A stretch of DNA of 64,000 bases from Scolanthus callimorphus (taxonomy: Eukaryota; Cnidaria; Anthozoa; Actiniaria; Edwardsiidae): contig CM066919.1 in assembly GCA_033964015.1 (NCBI GenBank), positions 24,065,204-24,129,203 of the forward strand, read 5' to 3'. Below the pieces are notes generated by a model. The model was not told the DNA's origin. It saw only the letters and a list, made by a program, of their open reading frames with translations, and searched no databases. A program made the translations under genes and the position numbers. Shown piece after piece: positions 13,301 through 25,104 of this stretch. Numbering within the stretch: position 1 is the first letter of the stretch; each line of letters starts with the position of its first letter.

Positions 13301-16300
13301 GAAAAATGTGCGGAAAAAAGTGCGGTAAAACGGTAAAAGTGCGGTAAAACGGTAAAAAGTGCGGTAAATTATTTTCTTTAATTTGAAGGTTTGCGCTTTT
13401 GGGGGATCATAACAAGTCGTTTCTGTTGATTTTCTATTTGTTTTGTCATTTTAAAACGTAATTTCATTGAAACTGATGTAACAGCTAAATTATTAAACTT
13501 TGCATGATCAATATTTAGGTCAAGAACAATAGAAAAATGGAAAAAAGAAGGGCTCACCTATGCTTGCTTGCGCGGCATCAGTCATTTAAAACTCGAACCC
13601 CTAAAATCACTAAGAGCGCCTATTTCTCCATACAATCAACTCCCGCATGTGTTGTTCATAACAATAGAGCAGATTTCGTATGACTGTGAAAAGTACCGCC
13701 ACAAAGCTGTTCCGCGCCGCGACCGTGACCGTACCGCGACTACGCGATTTCATTCCATACGAAATCTGCTCTATCTTGCAATAAAGTTCTCCAAAATGTA
13801 AACTTCGTGCTTTGATCATCACCATCTTAATCAAGGGTAAATGGCTCCGGCAGTTTCATAGGATATTTACGGCATTTAACATTTTTCGTTCTCCTACTAT
13901 TTTGTTTCGCCTAAATACTATTTAGCAATTAAAAATCGGGGTCACTGAAAAACGTGCGCCATTTGTATTTTACCCATTTCTTACAAGATCAGCTATTGGC
14001 TTATTTCCATCTAAACTTCCATCCAATTACAGATCTCCTAATTGATTGTTTCTCGTACTTATTCTCAAACGGTCTGCTGTGGAACGCCTGGTATTTTTTG
14101 CATTCGGTGGCGATCGTATCGGAAGAAAATGGTGGAGTTTTCAAGGTTTTTGCGCTTAATACTTCAGCATCAACATAATAAACTAGGTATTGACCTGCAA
14201 ATCTTTGAAATTACCGTGTTTAGAAGGATTTTTCCACACAATTTTTAGTAATTTTCTTAAAAAGTGCGGAAAAGTGCGAAGAAAGTGTGAAAGTGCGGAA
14301 AAGTGCGATTTTTGGGCAAAAGTGCGGAATCGCACTGCCGCACTTCCCCAGATGCCCTGATCGGAGCAAAATATGCAAAAGATGGCATCCGCCCTAACTT
14401 CCGAAACCTGCTATGCCACTGTCCATTGGCCATAAAGGCCTACCCCACCTTGTAAGATCTCCATTGTCTCCCTGTCCTCGTGTGATTGGTGATGATCCTC
14501 AGACTTGCTGCTTGTCACTACTACAACATGGTCACTACTTGGCTTGGGAACTAATGACGATACTTCCTTAAGAAGCTGGCTTCTCAGGGCATGTAGAATA
14601 GAACTTGAAGACTGAAGAATCAAAACTCAGGATTAGAAACAGGGCCTTGGTTCTGGATTTTTTTGTGCATCAGCAAGGGTACTGATGGAAGTGGTGGCCC
14701 TCTAGAACATTCTGTTCCCATGGCTAAAGAAAGAAAGCACTGATCTATTCTAGTTAAACTTTGACATGAAAGCGTGCAAAAATTCCTGTGTAGAATTAAT
14801 TCTATAATAAAAATACCCCAAAAACTTTCAAGATAAGTAGTAATAACTCCATCTTTTAAAGACTATAGCCCAATGGTGTACTGAAAAAAATATATAATTA
14901 TATAAAATATTTTTTTATGTAATGTGTATGAAAAATGGACAAATAAGGACTTCATCATCTATTTGGCTCCACAACAGTGTCACTGCACTATTAGTCTTGG
15001 TATTAGCCTATCACCACCTTAGATAAAATGTTTGGTGAATAATGAAAGCAAGGTTATAAAGTTAGTCATGTATCTTTCTAAATGGCAATGGTGAGTAGAA
15101 CCCATAATATCTCTGTGACAATAATGTACCTTCTGCCCAATCTTGATAAACTCTGAGAACCAACTTCTGATCTTAACATCTCCACCAAATAATAGGCCAC
15201 TGATAAAAGCAACCAGATCACTTCCAGTTGAAGAGTCTGTCCCAAAATCTAATGTCAGTGCAACAGCAAGGCCTGGGAGACGACAGAGTCTTGTCGCCTC
15301 AGCACGCAGAGCCAGGGCATGAGTGGGATTCATAGCACAAAGCTGTCGTAGCGCTTGGGTTCTGACCATCCCACCTAGACCACTGTCATCTTGGGATTCT
15401 CCATTGCCCAGTAATGCAGACACACTGGGAGAGAATCAAGAATAAGAAAATTACACCAGTTAGCAATACCAGTAGTATGCAAGAGCTTAGCAGTAGTAAA
15501 CTAATTCAGTCTATACTTTTAAGGAACCTTTCAGGGCTGGTGAAAAGTTGAGGCCACTGACTAGTGATTTTGCTGCAACTATGTGAAACAAGATCAAACT
15601 GGATCTATACTGTAATAGTTGTTAATAGTTTTATATTAAAATGTATAAGGCATAAATCCATTAGGAGAAAACCACCAAAATTGAAAACATGGCCATTTTT
15701 TTTTATTCCTAAGTGAAAAATGTTAAACGTAAAACAACAGTTTTATGGCATATTATTTATGCCTGTCTTTGGCACAATGCCGAGCCCTCAAGATATGGAC
15801 ACACCTTGCTCAAAGTTATCTGGAACATTTGCAACCAATCGGCATAGTAACCAGGGGCCATACTTTACACGCAGAAGAGCCTCAGCCACTTGCCCTAGGG
15901 GGAGCAGGGAGGGGAGCTCTGCTTGTGCAATACACAGGACATCTGATACTTCTTCTAAGTAGACTTCACATTCAAAAAGCTCTGACTTCTCAGGAATAAA
16001 CTCTTCTGTTGATGGAAGCTACAAAGTGGTCATAAGTTATTGCATGGGGAAATAACAATACATAGCACAGAAATTACTGGTAAAAGCTTTCAAAACAATA
16101 GTGATCACAATTTTTCAATCCTATAATCTGACCTAATATCATTTGAACCATTCTGATAGACTGCTTGTCAAAGTACAGGTATGCATGAAGTATAACAATG
16201 ATGGACTGTAGAGCTCCCTTCTGAGACCTTTGTCATGACCAGCCAGCCACTCAAGCCTTAAGCCCTGGCTAAACTAGGGCATATGTAGTGCATAACATTG

Positions 16301-17275
16301 TAGGCAGACACATGTTGTTTTCATGCTTCCCTGTTTAGCCATGCGAAAAACATTGTTGCGTGTGACAAAGTCTGTAGTCAGACACACTGAGACACACACG
16401 TATAATGTTTCCAAGTTTAGCCTCTCAGGGAAACACGCAGAACACAAATTGTCCACACTATATGTGTCCTAGTTTAGCCGTAGCTTTACGGTGAGAGGTA
16501 AAGCGGGGACCTTGTACCACCCTGAACATGGTCCTTGAAAAAAAGACTGGGATCCCAGCGGAAAAATTACAGTGTAATGCATGCTTGACAGACAGGCGTG
16601 GAATCTTATCAAGTCACCAGCCTGCCAGAAGACTCATGATGATGGCGATGATAACAAATACTTGAACAGCCCGCATCAGCAACTTATTTGTTAATGTTTC
16701 ACAGAAGGCAATCAAATAATTTGTGTATTCTTTCCTTTATCGCTGCCAGTATATCTGTGCCTGTGGTAATATCTCCATTTTTGTGCTCAGGCAAATAAAT
16801 TGAGGAACAAAATTTACCTTGCTCATAATACGCAGCAACTCACTGAGAATCAGTCTCAGCTTTCTAGAAGGTTCACTCCTCTCAAACTCTAAAGCAAGTT
16901 CATTCTGTAATGACTCAACAAGAACTGACGATCCAGCACCGCCACCGACCTTTTTTCTCAACTGCAACTCTTTCAAAGCATCTTGCTCTAGTAAGCTAAA
17001 GTCTACAGACAGAAGCGCGACGATAGAGTTCACAATCTCTAACCTGATAGAATTTTTTGTATTTCTTTCCTTGCTTCTGTCCAAGTTGGGCTTTGATCGA
17101 CTGGAGAACAAAGCGCCATACGAACTAAGCATGGAAGCAAGGGGCGCAGATCATTGTTGCTAAGACTGGAAAGTTCGGTTACGCTAGCAGATTGAATGGC
17201 TTGAAAGGCCTTAGCAGTTGGGATATCTTGTACGACAGACATGTCTAACCCAAGCTCCATCGGCTCCACAGCCAT
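4381..17275 (-). CDS. INTS2: Integrator complex subunit 2
   Basis: Complete gene coding for about 1,241 aa (human INTS2 is about 1,200). Exons in coding order: 17275-16818 (containing one frameshift), 16018-15805, 15424-15130, 14611-14449, 12671-12380, 11935-11686, 10729-10595, 10118-9936, 9723-9555, 9297-9019, 8077-7876, 7595-7479, 7075-6847, 6448-6332, 5948-5841, 5374-5104 and 4622-4381. All introns are GT-AG, and phases agree except for two one-base slips. Recognisable blocks include RPLLPCLVRMALC near the N-terminus, NSIVALLSVDF, ASFGEVLLLISIHF, SLSRMRAIFTQE, AAVQLLLEICLPTE, GVPSMHICLDFIPEL and LPSLVRFCRAFPPLY, all in the INTS2 order. The product is an all-helical scaffold subunit of the nuclear Integrator complex, which cleaves snRNA 3' ends and paused RNA polymerase II transcripts. 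The start is the ATG reading MAVEPMELG. Frame breaks at 17042-17047 and 15419-15424 each need one extra base; the rest is conserved, so I treat it as a functional gene. Confidence 0.9.
7033..7330. repeat. Imperfect tandem duplication covering the 5' edge of an INTS2 exon
   Basis: Unit A (about 7033-7172) contains the acceptor and first bases of the exon ending at 7075. Unit B (about 7173-7330) repeats it: CCAACAGGACGYGAACAAGG, then ACACAGGCGGGCATCTGAT, then a CCCAGTCAAAGA segment. Unit B therefore carries a decoy acceptor whose reading frame soon meets a stop. Confidence 0.65.
8249..8612. mobile_element. Possible CAGG-terminal MITE in an INTS2 intron
   Basis: The left edge CAGGCTTCCCACG and the right edge CGTGGGAAACCTG are inverted, and CCATGACTTTCCAG repeats occur near the right end. 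The arms are diverged and no target duplication is visible. Confidence 0.4.
11203..11335. repeat. Interspersed repeat shared with 53821-53940
   Basis: GTGTAAGAACCATTCCC, GAGGACACC, a TCATGAT core and GTGACGCAGC occur in the same order in both places, inside an INTS2 intron here and in intergenic DNA there. Class unknown. Confidence 0.6.
13237..14359. mobile_element. 1.12-kb non-autonomous DNA transposon with GTGCGG iterons
   Basis: The termini are CAGGGCATCTGGGGAAGTGC and its exact inverse. They are flanked by a perfect 6-bp duplication, ATCGGA (13231-13236 and 14360-14365). Both subterminal regions are packed with AAAAGTGCGG-like iterons: about ten on the left (13252-13370) and about seven on the right (14258-14335). 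Such iterons resemble transposase-binding arrays. A smaller MITE is nested at 13664-13774. No transposase ORF is seen. A 6-bp duplication is unusual for hAT elements (8 bp) and is closer to IS3EU- or Dada-like superfamilies. It sits in an INTS2 intron and splits an older GACGTTTCGAACG repeat. Confidence 0.8.
13664..13774. mobile_element. Nested MITE, AGAGCAGATTTC family, copy 1
   Basis: A 111-bp element with inverted ends ATAGAGCAGATTTCGTATG and CATACGAAATCTGCTCTAT, inside the 1.12-kb element. Related ends bound 43421-43662. Confidence 0.7.
16262..16485. mobile_element. MITE, GGCTAAACTAGG family, copy 1
   Basis: Inverted termini GGCTAAACTAGGGCATATG and TATATGTGTCCTAGTTTAGCC lie in an INTS2 intron. 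The same GCTAAACTAGGACAC terminus starts a second element near 42370. Confidence 0.65.
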
Positions 17276-17670
17276 CTTGCTCAAGCGTTGACTTCGAAAC
17301 AGCTATGAAATGCTCTTAACTATGATTATTCAACACGAAAGGTTCTCTTAGAGTTTGTTCTTGAGGTTAGTAAGGCCATCCAGGATAGTTTAGAGGTGAA
17401 ACCGACATAATTTTTCAATGAAATGTACAGAGCGAAAGAAGCACGCTTTGTCCGCCATTTTGTTTCACATACTTGGCCCCAGACCTCCGTGCGCTTGGAC
17501 CACAGGGAACCTTGTTTAGCCAGTAGACTTCCCGCGCTCTCAAGGAGTCAGACAAACTTATTTGCAATCCAACGTGGGAACTGATGAGAAAACACTTTCT
17601 GCTTGGAAGGTTCTTCAAACGATTTCGATGCTGACGACACCTTGAAACGCATTATATATATACAAGAGAA
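17276..17670. promoter_or_regulatory. INTS2 upstream region
   Basis: Presumed 5' untranslated and promoter DNA of INTS2. No TATA-like element stands out. It ends where a truncated LINE begins. Confidence 0.35.
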
Positions 17671-18290
17671 ATGTTATATATATTCAACTATCTGATACAA
17701 CTAGGAGCTGTTGTTTGGGGTGCGACTACCAAGCAGAATATCAATGATTTAATTAAAATTCAAAAACGATGCGCGAGAATAATTCTAGACAAAACGTGGG
17801 ACACTCCATCGGCACCCCTTTTTAGGGAACTGAACATCATGCCCTTTGACAAAATATTTATTTTTCTTAGATTAATCTTACTCTTCAAAACACTTAACAA
17901 TCCAGCACCCAGTTATATACAGGACATGTTGAAACTTAGTTGTGACGTCCACTGCAAGGATACCAGAGGGGCGAGACATAAAAACCTCGTCCTTCCAAAA
18001 GTCAAGTCCACAGCTGCTAAGAACAGCTTCAGATGTGCGGCAGCGAGGCTTTGGAACGAACTTCCCAACGAGCTTAAGGACACACGCTCTGTGGCTGCTT
18101 TTGCAGCAAAACTGCGCACCCACATTTCAGCTTAGCTAGTTCTATCAAACTAATGTATATAGTATAACATTTTGTACATAGATTTCCATTCACTTGTTTT
18201 ATTATGTTATAAATATCTCTTATTTGAGGGCCACGCATACATTATCATTGTGATATCTAGTGAAACCCTCCTTAAATAAAGTAATATCTA
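17671..18290 (+). mobile_element. 5'-truncated LINE tail, CR1/L2-like reverse transcriptase C-terminus
   Basis: An open frame at 17671-18135 encodes the region after the reverse transcriptase fingers: GAVVWGATT, IQKRCARIILD, and the ending LWNELPNELKD, a signature that CR1/L2-type LINEs share at their C-terminus (the full LINE at 57753-62105 has LWNKLPPNLRE). The catalytic domain is missing, so this is a dead, 5'-truncated insertion. A short 3' untranslated part runs into the microsatellite at 18286-18362, as L2-type tails often do. It lies between the divergent INTS2 and coiled-coil genes. Confidence 0.8.
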
Positions 18291-18349
<59 letters not shown>

Positions 18350-18362
18350 ATCTATCTATCTA
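18286..18362. repeat. TCTG/TCTA microsatellite
   Basis: About 15 TCTG units followed by TCTA units, directly at the 3' end of the truncated LINE. Confidence 0.95.
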
Positions 18363-18808
18363 TACGAGTAGACGGAAACTTAAAGCTGGCATTGTTACGC
18401 CAGCGTCCACAATTGAAGTTTAGTGGCATCTGGAAGTTTACGATATATAAATTTGCTTCCCGATTTTTCGCCAAGCAATACGCGTTTGAGTGGGTGATCT
18501 CTGATCTCCGTCAGAGTTTCCAGCTTCACTTTTACGTTTGAGCGCGCGTTTTTGAATTCTTTTGCGCGCGCTCGCGCGGACGTATGTGTGACGACAACAA
18601 AACGTAACAATCCCAACTGCAGGTTCCCAAGGTAACCTATCTAACTGCGCTAACTCAGTTTTGCTTTCTTTCTCTGCTGGTTGTAGTTTTACAGCTCAGC
18701 AGTGCTAGAAAAACACAATTATTACGAATATTGTTCGGAAAATTGTCTTCATTCTAAGATTCTCAGAACAAGTTTGATATTACTCATTTAATCTGCCGTA
18801 AATCTGAG

Positions 18809-21800
18809 ATGTCCAAAAAGACACAGAAATCCTCACTGAGCTCTCAACATGTGGTCACCGCTACACAGACACAAAGAGGATCCAAGATTCCTGTCCGTCT
18901 TAGCCAGGTTATCAAATTTCCTGCCCGGAATACTCAGGTACAACCTAAAGTGCTACAGAGCATTCATTCAAGTAGTGCGATCAGAGGGAAGCCCTGTCGC
19001 ATTCCGCGGCCACCTTTATTGCCCAAGCGCACATCTCCCGCCGTCGCCGCCACTTGCTCAACACTGAGCATCGTTGGAAAGCCTGTGGTGACAAGAATGA
19101 AGAGTATGCCTGCTCTTGCAGCAAACCGCTCGGCGAAGTCTTTGTCGCCCTCTGCTGGGACCGATAAAACATCATGCTATGAGGTAAAGTGGAAACACAC
19201 GTATTTGAATGTTATAGTGTTATTTATCGCTCTGTTTTATAGCATCGATCACTTTCGACAGACGGGACGCGCATGAAGTTTTTTTTATATAGTTATTAGA
19301 CAGAACAAAGGATCATATTTATTTAGCGTTAAGTGCAGTCACATATATGGGACGCAATTGCATTTTGTACGCAACTTGTTATTCGTTTTGCGCAAATTCG
19401 ATTTCCTACCACTTTTTTTAAGTTATCCCTGTTTTCTTTTGCTTGGTAAAACTATCAAATCTATGTATAATAATATTCGCGCTTTCCTTCGCAATAGGTT
19501 GCGAGCAGAATCCCTCGTCTCCTCCCTTTGAGGAAGAGCAATCAAGATAATTCCAGGTCAGCCCCTGATAAGTAGTGAATAATATAATGAATAGTTAGTG
19601 ATGCGGTATATGAATGGGAAGTAATTAATGATCATCACAATTAAGAAGAATCTAAGCGATCGCTATAAATTAAAAAACCTGAAGAAAGGTTTTAGGCTTT
19701 CCAACGGGAATCGAATCCATGACTTTCACGATGCTGGTATGTCGCGCTACGAACTGAACTACTGGAAGCCATACATGTAACATGGTAACAGGTAACAGGT
19801 AACATGGTAACAGGTAACATGGTAACAGGTAACATGGTAACAGGTAACATGGTAACAGGTAACATGGTAACAGGTAACATGGTGGCTAAGGTCAAATGTT
19901 GGGTTCTTAAAGCTCCAAAGATTATACATTGATTTAATGAATAACTGAGTATTGCTAATGATGACTTATAATTTGCGATTGATTATATCTAAATTACCAG
20001 ATCTGTCAAACAATCAACAACTACTATGAGCGCCAGTGCGTCTCTTGGTCAGTGCGCAGTCTGTCCTGCAGATGAACAGGCAGGATCACAAGAGGTCAGC
20101 TCGGCAGTGGCGTCACCAATAATCCAGCTAAACAGGCTTGTTAAAATACCAGAGGCAAGTATTCAATTTAATATTTGGTGCTATTTCACTGAATGAACGT
20201 TGGGTTTCGACCTCTTTTGATATTGGTGAGGCGGTAAAAAGGCATAATGTAAGTTGGATATCGGCATCCAAAAACGTTTCTCAGCATTTTAGGCCGTTCA
20301 ACACAGCCGCAACATTTGAGTCGTTTTTCAACATTTATAGTTTGGCCCGTACTACCCTGCCGTACGAATAACTGTAATTTTCGTCGTCTTTACAGGTCAG
20401 CACGTCAAGAGTCAAAGCCGACTGCGACTTGATGCTGGATGGAAAACTAGACCTTGCTGCTGGCTGTCTGAATCTCAAGGCTAAACCTGCCCTGCATGGC
20501 AAGTTTGGTGTAAAAGTAAAACAACCCATGTCTCGTATTGAGCTGGTTAATGTACCTAACCGAAACACCTTTACTGAATTACCCTCCTTAAATCTCTGCA
20601 CCGAACCGAGATCATCTACAGGGATAAACATCATCACACAACAGCTTCATTTGGAGACTCCAATCTTCCGAGAATACGAGCCCATCTACCACGAGTTGCA
20701 GCGCTTGAAGCTGGAGGCAAGTGGTAGGAACGATGGAGACCTTCTGCGTGACCACGCAAATGCGCATGCTCGGGATCCTGTTTCACGTGTCCTTGCACGT
20801 GCACATGGAGCTAGAGCACGTGACCAAGACACGATTGCATTAGACATGAAATCGCAGTTAGAACAGATCCTTAGTAATCTCCAAGAAGTGCGCATAGATG
20901 TCCTCCGCCTGCAGCAGAAGCGTCAACGAAAGGATGAATGCGAGAAGGAGTTGAACAACAAAGATGTCGAGATACACAAACACATCAACAAGATCAAAGA
21001 ACTTGAATCGTCGCACAATGACGCGAAGGCTAAACTTCTCACGACAGAAATTATCAACACAGGACTCAAGGACACTATTGAGAAGCTGTCAGTGCAGAAG
21101 AGCGCTCAGGATAAAGAGCTCCAGAAAAGTCGACTGTCCCTAGTCTGCCGCGCACGGGAGCTTGAGAACCTACGCTGTGATATGAAGAGACGTGACGCGC
21201 GCTCTAGCGAGATTGTTAACGAATATTTACAAATGAACCGAGAAAAGAACAACCTGGCGTTGAGTACGGCGTGTTTAGAAATTGAGCTCGAGGCCGTGCA
21301 GACGAGTGCGCTGCATCTGGAGGCACAGAACAGAGAGTTGGCTGAGAAGCTCAGTGATCTAGAGAAACAGTACTGCTCACCGGGCGGTGACAAGACAGAG
21401 GATGACAGGAGCAAAGCTGGAGCAAATTTGGATTATCCTATCACATCACAGATCATTACGGAGCCTGTAAACCCCGAGGACGTATTTGTATGGCCTCCTC
21501 AAGTGGAGCCTGCAGCCGGGCTTCCTGTGGAACCTGTTCAAAGCTGTCCTCCCCTTGCGCATTGTAGTGCAGATGTGCCACAGGATGACCGCTCATCGAT
21601 GATGTACAGTGATGGGATAATGGAACCACAGGTAGCCCAACCCCTGACGCTCACTGAAGCAATTAGCAGAATTAGCGCCCTTGAAATGTCAGTTGCTGAG
21701 AAAGATGGACAACTGAAAGATTTCCAGCATATTGTAGAGGAGCAGCGGGCGAAAGGTGATAGCCTCGAGAATGAACGAGAAAATCAGCTCATGCAACTGC

Positions 21801-23810
21801 AGGGACTTCGCCTACAGAGCATTCAAGACGCGAAGCAGATCCAAGTCCTGGAGGAACAGTTACAGCTCAAACAAGACATTATAGAGGACACCAGAAAAGA
21901 TCTGGGTGCTTCTATGGAGAGAAATGATAGTCTTCTTCGTCAACAGAAAGTCACAAACGAAACGTTTGGGCGAAAGGAGCGAGGATGGCTAGCAGAATGC
22001 CGGCGCGCATGTGAACAAATCCGGGAGATAGAAGAATGCATGCGCAAGAAGGATGTAAGAGAAGCCGAGCTTATCCAGATACGTGATGAGCTTCTGAATG
22101 AGAATAAAAAGCTGAAATACTCCCTTGAACATCTGGGGCAAAGAAAGACGCTGGAGGATTCTCAAAGTACAACGGAACAAGCGCAGAAGTTTGTGGAGTC
22201 GACGCAGATTTCCAACCCTGCGTTTCAGAGGATTTCTGCTGGCCTTCCTGATTCCCAGTGCGTGACTGCAAAGAATTGCAGGAGCCTGACATAAAGGCAC
22301 AGGAGGTCCGTTCTTATGAGGAAAACAGCGCGGAGATGGACCGTAAAGCCAGAATGACAAAATCATCGCCTGAGAAATTTCCTGTGGTTGACAATGAGGA
22401 ACGTGATCAGGGACCAGTGTTTTACGGCTCCGTAGTAGATCCTCGAGGCACTCCTATCGTGGATGCACACACGAGGAATCGCAATGGGGAGAGTTGCACC
22501 CCAACAAGTCCTCTCTTCCCAAGCTGCTGTCGCGTGATACGCATAGCACTCGTCATTCCCCGGATGAAGAGGACGGGATAGACAATCTGAGGGATGTAGT
22601 TGCCGAGAAAGGGAGCTCGGGAAGAATGAAAAATCTGCAACGGAAAATTCTCAATAGCAACTTCAACAAACGAGTAAGTAACCTGTGTTATTCGCCTCCT
22701 CAAAGCGCAATGTTTCCTATTCAGATTACGCGATAATTCAATAAGTGTTATTCCTTTCTGCTTCTACTATGCACCGAAAGCCATGAAAGTGGAAGTATTC
22801 GAAAAAAGAAGTTATCGAAAATGAATGGGAAAACATTGCGCGCAAGCAGAAACATATAAGTGAGTTGAAACGTGTAACAAACATACATTGCTTTAGTGCC
22901 AAGCTGCGGAATATTCGCACAATAAACAATTGAACCGATTTTGAAAATAACGTTCTTGCAAGAGTTCAAGATGTAAAATGTTGGTATATTATTATTTACC
23001 ACTGTTGTTCTAAAATATTTGAGCAAAAAATGAAATATTATTAAGCGAAAACCTGCTTGGGTTAGCAGGCGAGAGTTCACTATTGACCAAATATGGTCAT
23101 AAACTCGCTTCGAATATTCCACAGCTTGGTTCGCCGTTACATGTTTCAACTAAGTTATATGTTTCTGGTGCAAGCTATTGAGGTTTTATGAGCCGTCATC
23201 TTTGTCGGCCTCGTAACAGCACCCATTTCTATCGGTTGATTTAGGGAAGGTAAAACATGTTTTATCTTAATTGAATTTGTACAAATTCACAAAATCAAGC
23301 AAATAATCGTCCGGCGCGACGCATACCCAGAGCTCCCGATTCGTCACCTCGCGGGGGAGACTCTCGGGGGAGACAGCCAGTTGAGGGCCTTTACTAATTG
23401 GCTGGTTTTGAATATTGGTGCATGCGCAGAAAGTTATTTCCCTCGACGACTCTGTATCAAATCTCGCGCATGCTTCAGTGGCTGTCACCAGACCCTCCCG
23501 GCGAGAGGTGACGAGGGTCTGGGACCGAGAATTGACGCGGCACGTTCGCGGTAAAAAGGTCGCTGCCGTGTAATCATTTCACAATAACAGTTTGCATTAT
23601 TTTCTAATTTAGAAAGCTCAAGCAAATTTGGCCCTCACCAAACGGAAGGCTCTTCCTCCAATAACAGAGCGCTCAAGGTCACCATCGCCTGACGTCAAAC
23701 AACGTGCGCTCGAGAGGGTCAGCGGAGATCGCCTGTCAGTTCACGTGACAGAGGAATCTAAGCCACGTGATCACCACGTGGCAAACGAATTTATCCTGCG
23801 AAGTGATTAA
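18809..23810 (+). CDS. Coiled-coil protein with SxIP motifs, probably cytoskeletal or centrosomal
   Basis: Five exons: 18809-19183, 19498-19556, 20001-20154, 20396-22673 and 23613-23810, for about 1,021 aa. The third intron uses a GC donor (GAG|GCAAGT). Residues 1-190 are basic, Ser/Thr/Pro-rich and probably disordered, with two SxIP motifs (SKIP at 25-28, SRIP at 128-131) flanked by basic residues, the pattern that binds EB1 on microtubule plus ends. The large exon encodes two long heptad-rich coiled coils separated by a Pro-rich linker around VEPAAGLPVEPVQSCPP. The C-terminus is again basic with SRSPSPD. Two one-base frame slips, near 22258 and 22490, interrupt the large exon; sense sequence continues in the next frame until the donor at 22674. 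I do not recognise the family. The microtubule role is inferred from the motifs alone. Confidence 0.75.
19694..19770 (-). repeat. tRNA-like SINE head or decayed tRNA
   Basis: On the minus strand, GGCTTCC and GGAAAGCC could form an acceptor stem. TAGTTCAGTTCGTAGCGCG resembles an A box and GGATTCGATTCCC a B box. The anticodon arm does not fold properly, so it is not a functional tRNA. It lies in an intron of the coiled-coil gene, beside a minisatellite. Confidence 0.45.
19778..19882. repeat. 15-bp minisatellite
   Basis: About seven units of GTAACATGGTAACAG, nearly perfect, adjoining the tRNA-like repeat. Confidence 0.9.
23326..23523. mobile_element. Degraded foldback MITE of the CTCGTNCCCAGAG group
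   Basis: Starts CCCAGAGCTCCCGATTCGTC and ends with a diverged inverse (GAGGGTCTGGGACCGAG). It shares TGACAGCC and GCATGCGC blocks with 44598-44817. The target duplication is not recoverable. It lies in the last intron of the coiled-coil gene. Confidence 0.55.
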
Positions 23811-23933
23811 AATATAGTAATTATAGGGCACTTACGTGGCAGCTAGTTATATGACACTACTTACATGATTTTGTAAATAGCGAAATTCGGAAATTTTAAC
23901 ATATTTTTTTGTAGATTGTAGATATATGTTAGC

Positions 23934-23939
23934 AATAAA
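23934..23939 (+). terminator. Polyadenylation signal of the coiled-coil gene
   Basis: AATAAA about 125 bp after the stop codon at 23808-23810. Confidence 0.6.
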
Positions 23940-24846
23940 AGTTGTTGATCGGGTACTAGTTTTAGTCGTTGATTGGCAAACACCTTTTACTTAGAGGAAA
24001 GCGAATTCACAGACGAGTGTGATCCACGTGATGAAAGTGCATATTAGGAAATCAAGGTTTTCGTTGAAGTGGTTTACTTACACAGGGTGTGACGTGCTTT
24101 ACAGCGCAGTGATTGTGACCAGAACATGTATACGTTTGCTTAGCGCAAGTAAAGAGCATGTTTTAGGAGCGGAAGCGCGCAGCAGTTTGTAGGGAAAAAA
24201 TGCATAGTTGGAAAAAGGCTATACTCATGACTTTCGGAATGTCAAAAATGCCATGTTTTCGGTTCGTTCTGATAATTCCTGAGAGCCCTCTTTAAGGGCT
24301 ACACTTTCAAGCTCTTGTTAAAGCCATCCTCGGTAAAACACGTGCAAAGAAAACCTTGTTAAGCAGAATCGCGTTTTTAACAATATTTCCAAGACAACGT
24401 ACGCCTTCTCAACACACTCTTGCTGGAAAATAATTTCTTTCGTATTTCACCTTTGCTTGCTAAAAATTCCAGATGTGTTGCAAATTTCTAATTTGGGGAA
24501 AAAAAAAAACTTAGACGCATTTTACCAAGGGGGCCGTTTGGATGCGCACTTCTACAGAATATTGTAGTTTTGGCGGTAACTTGTCTTTAATTTATTCCAT
24601 GCTTATAATTATTCCAACATTATCAGATTTATTATACAAACTGCATAGGTACGCTTTTAAAACAGTTTGCCAAAAATACCTACACTTTTGCTACGTATTT
24701 ATGTTTCTAGTTAAAGGGGTCTACTCACCTTGCCCATAATGCATTGCTTTGTTTACATGATTCATTGCAAAGGAATTCTACTATTAAGGTAATTCCCCTG
24801 AAATAAAACTTGTCGTAGAATTTTTTTCTTAATTTGTCTATTTAGT

Positions 24847-25104
24847 ATATACCGTTTCCGGGAAACGTTGTCACCCAAAAAGCCTATAAGCTTGAAGCGC
24901 AAAGGATAATGGGGGCATCTAAACTGCTACTTTTTGATCTGAATTCAGACAGTTATCGCAACCACAGGTAAAATAATTAAATCTCAGCACATTTCTAAGC
25001 ATGTTTGTTTCAAATTACAGGAATTCAAAGAAATCTTTAACCATACTTACGCACTACTAAGCTTTTTGCCTTTTCCAGTGACAACATATCCCGGAAATGG
25101 TATA
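24847..25104. mobile_element. MITE, CCGTTTCCGGG family, copy 2
   Basis: Inverted orientation relative to 2597-2858. The left end TATACCGTTTCCGGGAAACG is almost perfect, while the right end (CATATCCCGGAAATGGTATA) has mutations. The full interior aligns with copy 1. Confidence 0.75.

Noticed and set aside
19694..19770. Functional tRNA gene
   Set aside because: The anticodon arm does not pair and the acceptor has a mismatch.
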